DNA of 64,000 bases, from assembly GCF_037038585.1 (NCBI RefSeq), contig NW_027288576.1, forward strand, positions 62,001 to 126,000. Reading direction: 5' to 3'. The translations under genes and the position numbers were made by a program. Shown one piece after another: positions 52,640 to 64,000 of this stretch (position 1 is the first letter of the stretch; each line of letters starts with the position of its first letter). The notes under the pieces were generated by a model. That model was not told the DNA's origin. It worked only from the letters and a program-made list of their open reading frames with translations, and made no database searches. This DNA is from Patagioenas fasciata. Taxonomy: Eukaryota; Chordata; Aves; Columbiformes; Columbidae.

Positions 52640-54054
52640 CACAAGTGTTTGCCCTCAGCTATAGATCAGGGACAAGCCTGTGAAGAGCAACCAAAGAGCT
52701 CGTCCGTCTTTCCCTCAATAGATGGGAGTAGGCGCGCTTGCGGATGTGTGCGTGTGTGTGGCCACGCGTTTGCTTAGGCATCAGTGTGTGAAAAGGTAGG
52801 TGCTTTTCTCTAGCTGCGTGTGCGTGCACGTGGTGCTGGGTGCACATCCCTGGGTGCTCGTGGAAAGGTTTCTGCATGGTTTTCGCTGAGGAATCGTGTG
52901 TGTGCACATGGACAAAGAGAAGGCGCAGCAACCAGGTTCCAGCGCCGAAGAAGGCAAAAGGCGAGGTTTCCGGCGCTATCTCCTTCTCTCCCCAGAGCTA
53001 GTCGCGCAAAGCAAGCCGCTAAGCCGGCGACCGGCAAGAGAGCTACAACGAAGCATGCCGAACGGAGAAAATAGCAGCAGCTCATCTGTTCACACCTTGT
53101 TTCTGCCATGTGCTTGAACGCCAAGACGTTCGCGCTTCTGTGAGATGAAAGACGTCCTTCTGCATATGTGGTTGCTCACACCGGTGCACTTGTTAGTGTA
53201 TCCATTCAGTCCTGGGCTGCGGGGCATTCAGAAGTGGCTCTGTGGAGACGTCTGCATAGAGGCAGCTGTCAGAACACGCACACTCGATTGTTCACCAAAA
53301 CATATGCAGACGCGTCCTTAGCCTGTAGATTTGGATGCACAGAGTTCCCTGTGTTCGCAAGAGACAAGGGAATCGCGTCTGTGCGCACAGAAGCAATAGC
53401 GGACCGTTTCCCTCGGAGTGAACGCGAAAGAGCCGTCTATATACTCGCAGACACGCGAACGTGCCTCAATGCGGTCACAGAGGCAGCAGCTTTTGCACAG
53501 ATGCTCCTGGTGATTCTGGCACTTTCCAGGCACACTCCTGAAAGTCGCGCACACTGCTGTTCACTCGCTAAACGACCTCTTGGGAAACACGTCTCCGGTC
53601 GACGGACCGCTCAGATTGCTTCTCGTGTAACTGTGAACTGTGTCAGCGCAGGGAATCCGTCTCTGTTGAGCAGATGTGGATCCTGCCTCGCTTTTGCTTT
53701 GTTGCCTCTACCAAGATGATTTCCCGTTTCTCTCTTCACTGGAGCAGGCAGACACAGCCAACGCACATCAAGTGTCAAGAGACACGCTCTGCTGAGCTCA
53801 ACGCTTGTGCAGATGCACATGTGCGACGAAGTCAACACACGTGCTTGTGGAGAGAAAGAAAGGGACTCCCAGGCGTGTGGAGCGACGGGGAGAAAGAGCG
53901 GGCGCTGAGGAACACAGTTTCAAACAGACTGTCTCCACACAAACAGGCACCTGTCTGCAGGTATCCTAGATCTTGATTCTTGAACTTGAGGAAACACGCG
54001 TCTGAGCAAAACTCCCAAACGCTTCCAGGAAAGACACAGGCTCTCCCACAAGCA
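52640..54054. repeat. Satellite unit U38, GG-type
   Basis: GG at 53678-53679. It directly precedes the second long unit. Confidence 0.97.
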
Positions 54055-55753
54055 CACAAGTGTTTGCCCTCAGCTATAGATCAGGGACAAGCCTGTGAAG
54101 AGATGCCCTGCTATTCTTTCGCCTTATGGCATCATGTGTTTCGTTCCTCTTGGAGATCGATTGTTAAACGTCTTTCCTCGGGCGACTGTGAAGCATTTGC
54201 CAGCGGAGGAGAAGTAGCACGGAGCAGCATTCAGTACTGCCTACGAGTGTCTTTGCTATCCTACTAGCGGAGCTCCAAGAACAGGCACACATCTTCAGGT
54301 ACCTTCCAAATGTGGATTCCCCTGCAGCCCCGTAGGCGGGCGTGCAGTACGCCAACCGTCAACGGACGTTTTTCCCCTCAAGCCTGTCAGGACGTTGCTC
54401 GTCCGTCTTTCCCTCAATAGATGGGAGTAGGCGCGCTTGCGGATGTGTGCGTGTGTGTGGCCACGCGTTTGCTTAGGCTTCAGTGTGTGAAAAGGTAGGT
54501 GCTTTTCTCTAGCTGCGTGTGCGTGCACGTGGTGCTGGGTGCACATCCCTGGGTGCTCGTGGAAAGGTTTCTGCATGGTTTTCGCTGAGGAATCGTGTGT
54601 GTGCACATGGACAAAGAGAAGGCGCAGCAACCAGGTTCCAGCGCCGAAGAAGGCAAAAGGCGAGGTTTCCGGCGCTATCTCCTTCTCTCCCCAGAGCTAG
54701 TCGCGCAAAGCAAGCCGCTAAGCCGGCGACCGGCAAGAGAGCTACAACGAAGCATGCCGAACGGAGAAAATAGCAGCAGCTCATCTGTTCACACCTTGTT
54801 TCTGCCATGTGCTTGAACTCCAAGACGTTCGCGCTTCTGTGAGATGAAAGACGTCCTTCTGCATATGTGGTTGCTCACACCGGTGCACTTGTTAGTGTAT
54901 CCATTCAGTCCTGGGCTGCGGGGCATTCAGAAGTGGCTCTGTGGAGACGTCTGCATAGAGGCAGCTGTCAGAACACGCACACTCGATTGTTCACCAAAAC
55001 ATATGCAGACGCGTCCTTAGCCTGTAGATTTGGATGCACAGAGTTCCCTGTGTTCGCAAGAGACAAGGGAATCGCGTCTGTGCGCACAGAAGCAATAGCG
55101 GACCGTTTCCCTCGGAGTGAACGCGAAAGAGCCGTCTATATACTCGCAGACACGCGAACGTGCCTCAATGCGGTCACAGAGGCAGCAGCTTTTGCACAGA
55201 TGCTCCTGGTGATTCTGGCACTTTCCAGGCACACTCCTGAAAGTCGCGCACACTGCTGTTCACTCGCTAAACGACCTCTTGGGAAACACGTCTCCGGTCG
55301 ACGGACCGCTCAGATTGCTTCTCGTGTAACTGTGAACTGTGTCAGCGCAGGGAATCCGTCTCTGTTGAGCAGATGTCAATGCTGCCTCGCTTTTGCTTTG
55401 TTGCCTCTACCAAGATGATTTCCCGTTTCTCTCTTCACTGGAGCAGGCAGACACAGCCAACGCACATCAAGTGTCAAGAGACACGCTCTGCTGAGCTCAA
55501 CGCTTGTGCAGATGCACATGTGCGACGAAGTCAACACACGTGCTTGTGGAGAGAAAGAAAGGGACTCCCAGGCGTGTGGAGCGACGGGGAGAAAGAGCGG
55601 GCGCTGAGGAACACAGTTTCAAACAGACTGTCTCCACACAAACAGGCACCTGTCTGCAGGTATCCTAGATCTTGATTCTTGAACTTGAGGAAACACGCGT
55701 CTGAGCAAAACTCCCAAACGCTTCCAGGAAAGACACAGGCTCTCCCACAAGCA
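54055..55753. repeat. Long satellite unit U39 (1,699 bp)
   Basis: It has the 294-bp block at 54103-54396, T at 54479, T at 54819 and G at 55381, the same set as U24, which starts 21,509 bp upstream. Confidence 0.97.
54103..54396. repeat. 294-bp replacement block, copy 2
   Basis: Identical to copy 1 as far as I can see, with the same breakpoints. Identity of the block and of the linked unit changes supports recent duplication of a whole long unit over independent insertion. Confidence 0.9.
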
Positions 55754-57168
55754 CACAAGTGTTTGCCCTCAGCTATAGATCAGGGACAAGCCTGTGAAGA
55801 GCAACCAAAGAGCTCGTCCGTCTTTCCCTCAATAGATGGGAGTAGGCGCGCTTGCGGATGTGTGCGTGTGTGTGGCCACGCGTTTGCTTAGGCATCAGTG
55901 TGTGAAAAGGTAGGTGCTTTTCTCTAGCTGCGTGTGCGTGCACGTGGTGCTGGGTGCACATCCCTGGGTGTTCGTGGAAAGGTTTCTGCATGGTTTTCGC
56001 TGAGGAATCGTGTGTGTGCACATGGACAAAGAGAAGGCGCAGCAACCAGGTTCCAGCGCCGAAGAAGGCAAAAGGCGAGGTTTCCGGCGCTATCTCCTTC
56101 TCTCCCCAGAGCTAGTCGCGCAAAGCAAGCCGCTAAGCCGGCGACCGGCAAGAGAGCTACAACGAAGCATGCCGAACGGAGAAAATAGCAGCAGCTCATC
56201 TGTTCACACCTTGTTTCTGCCATGTGCTTGAACGCCAAGACGTTCGCGCTTCTGTGAGATGAAAGACGTCCTTCTGCATATGTGGTTGCTCACACCGGTG
56301 CACTTGTTAGTGTATCCATTCAGTCCTGGGCTGCGGGGCATTCAGAAGTGGCTCTGTGGAGACGTCTGCATAGAGGCAGCTGTCAGAACACGCACACTCG
56401 ATTGTTCACCAAAACATATGCAGACGCGTCCTTAGCCTGTAGATTTGGATGCACAGAGTTCCCTGTGTTCGCAAGAGACAAGGGAATCGCGTCTGTGCGC
56501 ACAGAAGCAATAGCGGACCGTTTCCCTCGGAGTGAACGCGAAAGAGCCGTCTATATACTCGCAGACACGCGAACGTGCCTCAATGCGGTCACAGAGGCAG
56601 CAGCTTTTGCACAGATGCTCCTGGTGATTCTGGCACTTTCCAGGCACACTCCTGAAAGTCGCGCACACTGCTGTTCACTCGCTAAACGACCTCTTGGGAA
56701 ACACGTCTCCGGTCGACGGACCGCTCAGATTGCTTCTCGTGTAACTGTGAACTGTGTCAGCGCAGGGAATCCGTCTCTGTTGAGCAGATGTCAATCCTGC
56801 CTCGCTTTTGCTTTGTTGCCTCTACCAAGATGATTTCCCGTTTCTCTCTTCACTGGAGCAGGCAGACACAGCCAACGCACATCAAGTGTCAAGAGACACG
56901 CTCTGCTGAGCTCAACGCTTGTGCAGATGCACATGTGCGACGAAGTCAACACACGTGCTTGTGGAGAGAAAGAAAGGGACTCCCAGGCGTGTGGAGCGAC
57001 GGGGAGAAAGAGCGGGCGCTGAGGAACACAGTTTCAAACAGACTGTCTCCACACAAACAGGCACCTGTCTGCAGGTATCCTAGATCTTGATTCTTGAACT
57101 TGAGGAAACACGCGTCTGAGCAAAACTCCCAAACGCTTCCAGGAAAGACACAGGCTCTCCCACAAGCA
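55754..57168. repeat. Satellite unit U40
   Basis: T at 55971 (offset 218), found only here. It is an ordinary-length unit between two long ones. Confidence 0.97.
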
Positions 57169-58867
57169 CACAAGTGTTTGCCCTCAGCTATAGATCAGGG
57201 ACAAGCCTGTGAAGAGATGCCCTGCTATTCTTTCGCCTTATGGCATCATGTGTTTCGTTCCTCTTGGAGATCGATTGTTAAACGTCTTTCCTAGGGCGAC
57301 TGTGAAGCATTTGCCAGCGGAGGAGAAGTAGCACGGAGCAGCATTCAGTACTGCCTACGAGTGTCTTTGCTACCCTACTAGCGGAGCTCCAAGAACAGGC
57401 ACACATCTTCAGGTACCTTCCAAATGTGGATTCCCCTGCAGCCCCGTAGGCGGGCGTGCAGTACGCCAACCGTCAACGGACGTTTTTCCCCTCAAGCCTG
57501 TCAGGACGTTGCTCGTCCGTCTTTCCCTCAATAGATGGGAGTAGGCGCGCTTGCGGATGTGTGCGTGTGTGTGGCCACGCGTTTGCTTAGGCTTCAGTGT
57601 GTGAAAAGGTAGGTGCTTTTCTCTAGCTGCGTGTGCGTGCACGTGGTGCTGGGTGCACATCCCTGGGTGCTCGTGGAAAGGTTTCTGCATGGTTTTCGCT
57701 GAGGAATCGTGTGTGTGCACATGGACAAAGAGAAGGCGCAGCAACCAGGTTCCAGCGCCGAAGAAGGCAAAAGGCGAGGTTTCCGGCGCTATCTCCTTCT
57801 CTCCCCAGAGCTAGTCGCGCAAAGCAAGCCGCTAAGCCGGCGACCGGCAAGAGAGCTACAACGAAGCATGCCGAACGGAGAAAATAGCAGCAGCTCATCT
57901 GTTCACACCTTGTTTCTGCCATGTGCTTGAACGCCAAGACGTTCGCGCTTCTGTGAGATGAAAGACGTCCTTCTGCATATGTGGTTGCTCACACCGGTGC
58001 ACTTGTTAGTGTATCCATTCAGTCCTGGGCTGCGGGGCATTCAGAAGTGGCTCTGTGGAGACGTCTGCATAGAGGCAGCTGTCAGAACACGCACACTCGA
58101 TTGTTCACCAAAACATATGCAGACGCGTCCTTAGCCTGTAGATTTGGATGCACAGAGTTCCCTGTGTTCGCAAGAGACAAGGGAATCGCGTCTGTGCGCA
58201 CAGAAGCAATAGCGGACCGTTTCCCTCGGAGTGAACGCGAAAGAGCCGTCTATATACTCGCAGACACGCGAACGTGCCTCAATGCGGTCACAGAGGCAGC
58301 AGCTTTTGCACAGATGCTCCTGGTGATTCTGGCACTTTCCAGGCACACTCCTGAAAGTCGCGCACACTGCTGTTCACTCGCTAAACGACCTCTTGGGAAA
58401 CACGTCTCCGGTCGACGGACCGCTCAGATTGCTTCTCGTGTAACTGTGAACCGTGTCAGCGCAGGGAATCCGTCTCTGTTGAGCAGATGTCAATCCTGCC
58501 TCGCTTTTGCTTTGTTGCCTCTACCAAGATGATTTCCCGTTTCTCTCTTCACTGGAGCAGGCAGACACAGCCAACGCACATCAAGTGTCAAGAGACACGC
58601 TCTGCTGAGCTCAACGCTTGTGCAGATGCACATGTGCGACGAAGTCAACACACGTGCTTGTGGAGAGAAAGAAAGGGACTCCCAGGCGTGTGGAGCGACG
58701 GGGAGAAAGAGCGGGCGCTGAGGAACACAGTTTCAAACAGACTGTCTCCACACAAACAGGCACCTGTCTGCAGGTATCCTAGATCTTGATTCTTGAACTT
58801 GAGGAAACACGCGTCTGAGCAAAACTCCCAAACGCTTCCAGGAAAGACACAGGCTCTCCCACAAGCA
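57169..58867. repeat. Long satellite unit U41 (1,699 bp), separate lineage
   Basis: It has the 294-bp block and T at 57593 (offset 141), but the majority bases at offsets 481 and 1043. It adds C at 58452. The block itself differs from copies 1 and 2 at two bases. The change from long-type to majority markers lies between offsets 141 and 481. Confidence 0.97.
57217..57510. repeat. 294-bp replacement block, copy 3
   Basis: Same breakpoints as the other copies, but with A at 57293 and C at 57373, so 292 of 294 bases are shared. It is the older or more diverged of the three copies. Confidence 0.9.
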
Positions 58868-60282
58868 CACAAGTGTTTGCCCTCAGCTATAGATCAGGGA
58901 CAAGCCTGTGAAGAGCAACCAAAGAGCTCGTCCGTCTTTCCCTCAATAGATGGGAGTAGGCGCGCTTGCGGATGTGTGCGTGTGTGTGGCCACGCGTTTG
59001 CTTAGGCATCAGTGTGTGAAAAGGTAGGTGCTTTTCTCTAGCTGCGTGTGCGTGCACGTGGTGCTGGGTGCACATCCCTGGGTGCTCGTGGAAAGGTTTC
59101 TGCATGGTTTTCGCTGAGGAATCGTGTGTGTGCACATGGACAAAGAGAAGGCGCAGCAACCAGGTTCCAGCGCCGAAGAAGGCAAAAGGCGAGGTTTCCG
59201 GCGCTATCTCCTTCTCTCCCCAGAGCTAGTCGCGCAAAGCAAGCCGCTAAGCCGGCGACCGGCAAGAGAGCTACAACGAAGCATGCCGAACGGAGAAAAT
59301 AGCAGCAGCTCATCTGTTCACACCTTGTTTCTGCCATGTGCTTGAACGCCAAGACGTTCGCGCTTCTGTGAGATGAAAGACGTCCTTCTGCATATGTGGT
59401 TGCTCACACCGGTGCACTTGTTAGTGTATCCATTCAGTCCTGGGCTGCGGGGCATTCAGAAGTGGCTCTGTGGAGACGTCTGCATAGAGGCAGCTGTCAG
59501 AACACGCACACTCGATTGTTCACCAAAACATATGCAGACGCGTCCTTAGCCTGTAGATTTGGATGCACAGAGTTCCCTGTGTTCGCAAGAGACAAGGGAA
59601 TCGCGTCTGTGCGCACAGAAGCAATAGCGGACCGTTTCCCTCGGAGTGAACGCGAAAGAGCCGTCTATATACTCGCAGACACGCGAACGTGCCTCAATGC
59701 GGTCACAGAGGCAGCAGCTTTTGCACAGATGCTCCTGGTGATTCTGGCACTTTCCAGGCACACTCCTGAAAGTCGCGCACACTGCTGTTCACTCGCTAAA
59801 CGACCTCTTGGGAAACACGTCTCCGGTCGACGGACCGCTCAGATTGCTTCTCGTGTAACTGTGAACTGTGTCAGCGCAGGGAATCCGTCTCTGTTGAGCA
59901 GATGTGGATCCTGCCTCGCTTTTGCTTTGTTGCCTCTACCAAGATGATTTCCCGTTTCTCTCTTCACTGGAGCAGGCAGACACAGCCAACGCACATCAAG
60001 TGTCAAGAGACACGCTCTGCTGAGCTCAACGCTTGTGCAGATGCACATGTGCGACGAAGTCAACACACGTGCTTGTGGAGAGAAAGAAAGGGACTCCCAG
60101 GCGTGTGGAGCGACGGGGAGAAAGAGCGGGCGCTGAGGAACACAGTTTCAAACAGACTGTCTCCACACAAACAGGCACCTGTCTGCAGGTATCCTAGATC
60201 TTGATTCTTGAACTTGAGGAAACACGCGTCTGAGCAAAACTCCCAAACGCTTCCAGGAAAGACACAGGCTCTCCCACAAGCA
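58868..60282. repeat. Satellite unit U42, GG-type
   Basis: GG at 59906-59907, the last GGATCC site in the window. Confidence 0.97.
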
Positions 60283-61697
60283 CACAAGTGTTTGCCCTCA
60301 GCTATAGATCAGGGACAAGCCTGTGAAGAGCAACCAAAGAGCTCGTCCGTCTTTCCCTCAATAGATGGGAGTAGGCGCGCTTGCGGATGTGTGCGTGTGT
60401 GTGGCCACGCGTTTGCTTAGGCATCAGTGTGTGAAAAGGTAGGTGCTTTTCTCTAGCTGCGTGTGCGTGCACGTGGTGCTGGGTGCACATCCCTGGGTGC
60501 TCGTGGAAAGGTTTCTGCATGGTTTTCGCTGAGGAATCGTGTGTGTGCACATGGACAAAGAGAAGGCGCAGCAACCAGGTTCCAGCGCCGAAGAAGGCAA
60601 AAGGCGAGGTTTCCGGCGCTATCTCCTTCTCTCCCCAGAGCTAGTCGCGCAAAGCAAGCCGCTAAGCCGGCGACCGGCAAGAGAGCTACAACGAAGCATG
60701 CCGAACGGAGAAAATAGCAGCAGCTCATCTGTTCACACCTTGTTTCTGCCATGTGCTTGAACGCCAAGACGTTCGCGCTTCTGTGAGATGAAAGACGTCC
60801 TTCTGCATATGTGGTTGCTCACACCGGTGCACTTGTTAGTGTATCCATTCAGTCCTGGGCTGCGGGGCATTCAGAAGTGGCTCTGTGGAGACGTCTGCAT
60901 AGAGGCAGCTGTCAGAACACGCACACTCGATTGTTCACCAAAACATATGCAGACGCGTCCTTAGCCTGTAGATTTGGATGCACAGAGTTCCCTGTGTTCG
61001 CAAGAGACAAGGGAATCGCGTCTGTGCGCACAGAAGCAATAGCGGACCGTTTCCCTCGGAGTGAACGCGAAAGAGCCGTCTATATACTCGCAGACACGCG
61101 AACGTGCCTCAATGCGGTCACAGAGGCAGCAGCTTTTGCACAGATGCTCCTGGTGATTCTGGCACTTTCCAGGCACACTCCTGAAAGTCGCGCACACTGC
61201 TGTTCACTCGCTAAACGACCTCTTGGGAAACACGTCTCCGGTCGACGGACCGCTCAGATTGCTTCTCGTGTAACTGTGAACTGTGTCAGCGCAGGGAATC
61301 CGTCTCTGTTGAGCAGATGTCAATCCTGCCTCGCCTTTGCTTTGTTGCCTCTACCAAGATGATTTCCCGTTTCTCTCTTCACTGGAGCAGGCAGACACAG
61401 CCAACGCACATCAAGTGTCAAGAGACACGCTCTGCTGAGCTCAACGCTTGTGCAGATGCACATGTGCGACGAAGTCAACACACGTGCTTGTGGAGAGAAA
61501 GAAAGGGACTCCCAGGCGTGTGGAGCGACGGGGAGAAAGAGCGGGCGCTGAGGAACACAGTTTCAAACAGACTGTCTCCACACAAACAGGCACCTGTCTG
61601 CAGGTATCCTAGATCTTGATTCTTGAACTTGAGGAAACACGCGTCTGAGCAAAACTCCCAAACGCTTCCAGGAAAGACACAGGCTCTCCCACAAGCA
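60283..61697. repeat. Satellite unit U43, C-only at offset 1053
   Basis: C at 61335 with the majority G at offset 1062. This half of the CC-type is otherwise seen in U2 and U44. Confidence 0.97.
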
Positions 61698-63112
61698 CAC
61701 AAGTGTTTGCCCTCAGCTATAGATCAGGGACAAGCCTGTGAAGAGCAACCAAAGAGCTCGTCCGTCTTTCCCTCAATAGATGGGAGTAGGCGCGCTTGCG
61801 GATGTGTGCGTGTGTGTGGCCACGCGTTTGCTTAGGCATCAGTGTGTGAAAAGGTAGGTGCTTTTCTCTAGCTGCGTGTGCGTGCACGTGGTGCTGGGTG
61901 CACATCCCTGGGTGCTCGTGGAAAGGTTTCTGCATGGTTTTCGCTGAGGAATCGTGTGTGTGCACATGGACAAAGAGAAGGCGCAGCAACCAGGTTCCAG
62001 CGCCGAAGAAGGCAAAAGGCGAGGTTTCCGGCGCTATCTCCTTCTCTCCCCAGAGCTAGTCGCGCAAAGCAAGCCGCTAAGCCGGCGACCGGCAAGAGAG
62101 CTACAACGAAGCATGCCGAACGGAGAAAATAGCAGCAGCTCATCTGTTCACACCTTGTTTCTGCCATGTGCTTGAACGCCAAGACGTTCGCGCTTCTGTG
62201 AGATGAAAGACGTCCTTCTGCATATGTGGTTGCTCACACCGGTGCACTTGTTAGTGTATCCATTCAGTCCTGGGCTGCGGGGCATTCAGAAGTGGCTCTG
62301 TGGAGACGTCTGCATAGAGGCAGCTGTCAGAACACGCACACTCGATTGTTCACCAAAACATATGCAGACGCGTCCTTAGCCTGTAGATTTGGATGCACAG
62401 AGTTCCCTGTGTTCGCAAGAGACAAGGGAATCGCGTCTGTGCGCACAGAAGCAATAGCGGACCGTTTCCCTCGGAGTGAACGCGAAAGAGCCGTCTATAT
62501 ACTCGCAGACACGCGAACGTGCCTCAATGCGGTCACAGAGGCAGCAGCTTTTGCACAGATGCTCCTGGTGATTCTGGCACTTTCCAGGCACACTCCTGAA
62601 AGTCGCGCACACTGCTGTTCACTCGCTAAACGACCTCTTGGGAAACACGTCTCCGGTCGACGGACCGCTCAGATTGCTTCTCGTGTAACTGTGAACTGTG
62701 TCAGCGCAGGGAATCCGTCTCTGTTGAGCAGATGTCAATCCTGCCTCGCCTTTGCTTTGTTGCCTCTACCAAGATGATTTCCCGTTTCTCTCTTCACTGG
62801 AGCAGGCAGACACAGCCAACGCACATCAAGTGTCAAGAGACACGCTCTGCTGAGCTCAACGCTTGTGCAGATGCACATGTGCGACGAAGTCAACACACGT
62901 GCTTGTGGAGAGAAAGAAAGGGACTCCCAGGCGTGTGGAGCGACGGGGAGAAAGAGCGGGCGCTGAGGAACACAGTTTCAAACAGACTGTCTCCACACAA
63001 ACAGGCACCTGTCTGCAGGTATCCTAGATCTTGATTCTTGAACTTGAGGAAACACGCGTCTGAGCAAAACTCCCAAACGCTTCCAGGAAAGACACAGGCT
63101 CTCCCACAAGCA
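61698..63112. repeat. Satellite unit U44, C-only at offset 1053
   Basis: C at 62750, the same marker set as U43, which suggests a tandem duplication. Confidence 0.97.
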
Positions 63113-64000
63113 CACAAGTGTTTGCCCTCAGCTATAGATCAGGGACAAGCCTGTGAAGAGCAACCAAAGAGCTCGTCCGTCTTTCCCTCAATAGATGGGA
63201 GTAGGCGCGCTTGCGGATGTGTGCGTGTGTGTGGCCACGCGTTTGCTTAGGCATCAGTGTGTGAAAAGGTAGGTGCTTTTCTCTAGCTGCGTGTGCGTGC
63301 ACGTGGTGCTGGGTGCACATCCCTGGGTGCTCGTGGAAAGGTTTCTGCATGGTTTTCGCTGAGGAATCGTGTGTGTGCACATGGACAAAGAGAAGGCGCA
63401 GCAACCAGGTTCCAGCGCCGAAGAAGGCAAAAGGCGAGGTTTCCGGCGCTATCTCCTTCTCTCCCCAGAGCTAGTCGCGCAAAGCAAGCCGCTAAGCCGG
63501 CGACCGGCAAGAGAGCTACAACGAAGCATGCCGAACGGAGAAAATAGCAGCAGCTCATCTGTTCACACCTTGTTTCTGCCATGTGCTTGAACGCCAAGAC
63601 GTTCGCGCTTCTGTGAGATGAAAGACGTCCTTCTGCATATGTGGTTGCTCACACCGGTGCACTTGTTAGTGTATCCATTCAGTCCTGGGCTGCGGGGCAT
63701 TCAGAAGTGGCTCTGTGGAGACGTCTGCATAGAGGCAGCTGTCAGAACACGCACACTCGATTGTTCACCAAAACATATGCAGACGCGTCCTTAGCCTGTA
63801 GATTTGGATGCACAGAGTTCCCTGTGTTCGCAAGAGACAAGGGAATCGCGTCTGTGCGCACAGAAGCAATAGCGGACCGTTTCCCTCGGAGTGAACGCGA
63901 AAGAGCCGTCTATATACTCGCAGACACGCGAACGTGCCTCAATGCGGTCACAGAGGCAGCAGCTTTTGCACAGATGCTCCTGGTGATTCTGGCACTTTCC
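63113..64000. repeat. Satellite unit U45, cut by window end
   Basis: The first 888 bp of a unit, majority sequence so far. The array continues past the window. Confidence 0.97.

Larger units (their letters stand above)
1..64000. repeat. Tandem satellite array, 1,415-bp unit, about 44.6 copies
   Basis: The same sequence returns every 1,415 bp from the first to the last base, always in the same orientation. The phase shifts only at three places, where a unit is 284 bp longer. The window length fits: 64,000 minus three times 284, divided by 1,415, gives 44.6 units. Copies differ at about 20 positions that I could find, so most pairs differ at only a few bases. No unit is inverted or truncated and no unrelated sequence interrupts the array except the three 294-bp blocks. 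Such uniformity over tens of kilobases is typical of satellite DNA kept alike by unequal crossing-over and gene conversion. Its role cannot be read from the sequence; heterochromatin, a subtelomeric or internal satellite, or a non-coding transcript source are all possible. I do not recognise it as a named family. It does not look like the 529-bp Toxoplasma repeat as I remember that sequence. Confidence 0.99.

Noticed and set aside
1..64000. Ribosomal DNA, 5S or tRNA gene cluster, or other tandem multicopy RNA genes
   Set aside because: I recognised no conserved rRNA core, 5S box pattern or tRNA cloverleaf in the unit on either strand. A covariance-model search would settle it.
1..64000. CRISPR array
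   Set aside because: The whole 1,415 bp repeats without unique spacers.
1..64000. The 529-bp Toxoplasma diagnostic repeat
   Set aside because: Period and sequence do not fit what I remember of that repeat: its long T-runs and GA-rich body are absent here.
1..64000. Centromeric satellite
   Set aside because: Possible, but nothing in the sequence shows it. If the host is Toxoplasma-like, its mapped centromeres were not reported to be satellite-based, so I do not call it.
1..64000. Regular higher-order repeat of the alpha-satellite type
   Set aside because: Marker units recur at uneven spacings (for example GG-type at U8, U13, U14, U25, U29, U32, U38 and U42), so no fixed multimer explains the order.

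Overview
The whole 64,000-base window is one uninterrupted head-to-tail satellite array. The unit is 1,415 bp. It is repeated about 44.6 times in one orientation, with no unique flanking DNA at either end, so the real array is longer than the window. I number the units U1 (1-1415) to U45 (63113-64000, partial), counting from the first base of the window. This phase is arbitrary. Units are nearly identical: by reading I found only about 20 variable positions in 1,415, and thirteen full units match the majority sequence everywhere I compared. Silent differences in parts I checked less closely may have been missed. No protein-coding gene, rRNA, tRNA, transposon or CRISPR can be supported. Many open frames exist in every unit on both strands, but they are by-products of copying one stop-poor unit.

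Organism. Nothing in the window identifies it directly. A kilobase-scale, highly homogenised satellite with balanced base composition, abundant CpG, GT/GC-rich tracts and GAGA/CTCT-rich stretches points to a eukaryote. In style it resembles intergenic DNA of coccidian apicomplexans such as Toxoplasma or Neospora. That is an inference from texture at moderate to low confidence.

Layout. U1-U23 (1-32545) are all 1,415 bp. U24 (32546-34244), U39 (54055-55753) and U41 (57169-58867) are 1,699 bp. In each of these three, 10 bp near the unit start are replaced by the same 294-bp foreign block. All other units are 1,415 bp. The left part (U1-U18) carries its own markers: G at offset 79, C at 1029 and G at 1273. 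The insert units and the G-at-1043 variant occur only from U24 onward, and U20-U23 form a homogeneous run between the two zones.

Structure worth attention. Seven of the roughly 20 variable positions fall in one 34-bp window (offsets 1029-1062), and it holds most of the variants shared by several units. Combinations of markers show block duplications that cross unit boundaries (U4-U5, U9-U10, U17-U18) and mosaic units (U30, U35, U41). This is the footprint of unequal exchange and gene conversion without a regular higher-order repeat. Each unit also carries three long alternating purine-pyrimidine tracts, a bulged 9-bp hairpin and a perfect 14-bp palindrome. There is no set of genes working together here. 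The biology is that of a satellite: array turnover, chromatin, and possibly non-coding transcription.
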